Source: an uncultured Bacteroides sp.
Lineage (GTDB): Bacteria > Bacteroidota > Bacteroidia > Bacteroidales > Bacteroidaceae
DNA: 44,707 nt
Direction: 5' to 3'
NCBI GenBank assembly: GCA_947074345.1
Contig: CAMTPH010000012.1
Span: 1 to 44,707, forward strand
The notes under the pieces are model-generated. The model saw only the letters and a list, made by a program, of their open reading frames with translations, was not told the origin of the DNA and searched no databases. Every line of letters starts with the position of its first letter. Within the stretch, counting starts at the first letter, position 1. This document shows, piece after piece, positions 44,140 through 44,707 of this stretch. Made by a program: the position numbers and the translations under genes.

Positions 44140-44332
44140 ATAAAATATATTATAATTTACTGCCTTATAAATTAAATAGTTATTCATATGTTTCTGCCTA
44201 TTTGTGTGTTTTATTTGTTGTTATGTTTTTGATATATAGAGTAATGTGTATTATGTACCATAAAGCGGTTATGATATTTATATATTGTACGGCATATTGA
44301 CTACTTCTTTCTTTATTAATTGCATACTGCGT

Positions 44333-44396
44333 GATAATTGTTAACTATTATCGCGTTAGATGTATATGTTTTGGTCGATAATAGTTAACAGTTATC
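44333..44396. repeat. Bipartite palindrome element, copy B
   Basis: GATAATTGTTAACTATTATC (44333-44352) and GATAATAGTTAACAGTTATC (44377-44396), 24 bases apart. The layout is the same as copy A at 20654-20717. The left halves differ at one base and the right halves at three; the spacers share about 14 of 24 positions, including GTATAT. Confidence 0.85.
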
Positions 44397-44707
44397 GATT
44401 GCATCATTAATAGATAGTATCTTATTTGTTCTAATTGATATAGTATTGTTTGTTGATTCCACTTTTTAGTATCAATGATTCATATGTATTGTGATAACAA
44501 TTCCTTTTTGTTGAACAATTAATTGATAATATTGATAAAGTTTATCGTTAATAGAGTTTATTACTCACACTCTAGTTCGGTTGATATTGCCTTTCGTTTT
44601 GATTTAACTTGTAATGAGATGGGTCAATCTTCATGCAACATCATCATGTTTTATCAATGTTTGTATCCAAATCTAACACTAATTGTCAGTAATTAAAGAT
44701 AAAATCC

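Larger units (their letters stand above)
44103..44707. other. Non-coding right end of the window
   Basis: 605 AT-rich bases with no credible gene. They contain the GH20 promoter box, the second bipartite palindrome (44333-44396) and a small palindrome GATAAAGTTTATC (44534-44546). The next gene must lie beyond the window. Confidence 0.6.

Overview
The window looks like chromosome of an AT-rich anaerobic or microaerophilic Bacteroidales bacterium. The evidence is -7 boxes of the Bacteroidetes type (TAnnTTTG), few Shine-Dalgarno sites, a type IX secretion (T9SS) C-terminal signal, and Bacteroidales-type families (OmpP1/FadL, DcaP-like porins, DUF4468, DUF4783). I cannot fix the genus; a Dysgonomonas- or Porphyromonadaceae-like host would fit. 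No rRNA, tRNA, phage, IS element or CRISPR array was seen.

Left third (1-17.8 kb): a peptide, glutamine and glutamate island. Four cytoplasmic S9 peptidase paralogues are on the minus strand: one cut by the left edge and three in tandem at 4890-11137. Among them lie an ArcD/APA-type amino-acid antiporter (minus) and an MFS carrier (plus). Divergent from the tandem peptidases is a plus-strand run: glutaminase, DcaP-like porin, two MFS paralogues and glutamate decarboxylase. A plausible flow is peptide uptake, peptide cleavage, glutamine to glutamate plus ammonia, then glutamate plus H+ to GABA plus CO2, with amino-acid exchange at the membrane. This is a glutamine/glutamate acid-resistance or energy module with an unusual set of transporters and peptidases.

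Middle (18-29 kb): MarC, an alginate-export-like outer-membrane protein, a 61-residue basic protein with its own promoter and terminator, and a four-gene minus operon (pirin, metallo-hydrolase, DUF4468 protein, glyoxalase-like protein). Then come a FadL-type channel, a second DcaP-like porin, and a queuosine operon (yhhQ-queC-queF). The queuosine operon is preceded by a leader that closely resembles a preQ1-I riboswitch.

Right third (29-44.7 kb): a 1655-residue mosaic T9SS cargo protein; rlmH divergent from a DUF4783 gene and nadC; an ECF sigma factor with a membrane-anchored beta-barrel partner, a lipoprotein and a secreted protein; a FabK/nitronate monooxygenase-like flavoprotein; alanine dehydrogenase; and a GH20 beta-hexosaminidase lipoprotein.

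Non-coding structure that ordinary annotation would miss: a pair of 20-bp GTTAAC-centred palindromes, 24 bp apart, occurs twice with the same geometry (20.65 kb and 44.33 kb); four degenerate 22-bp tandem repeats lie at 29.1 kb; several long perfect-stem terminators separate the transcription units.
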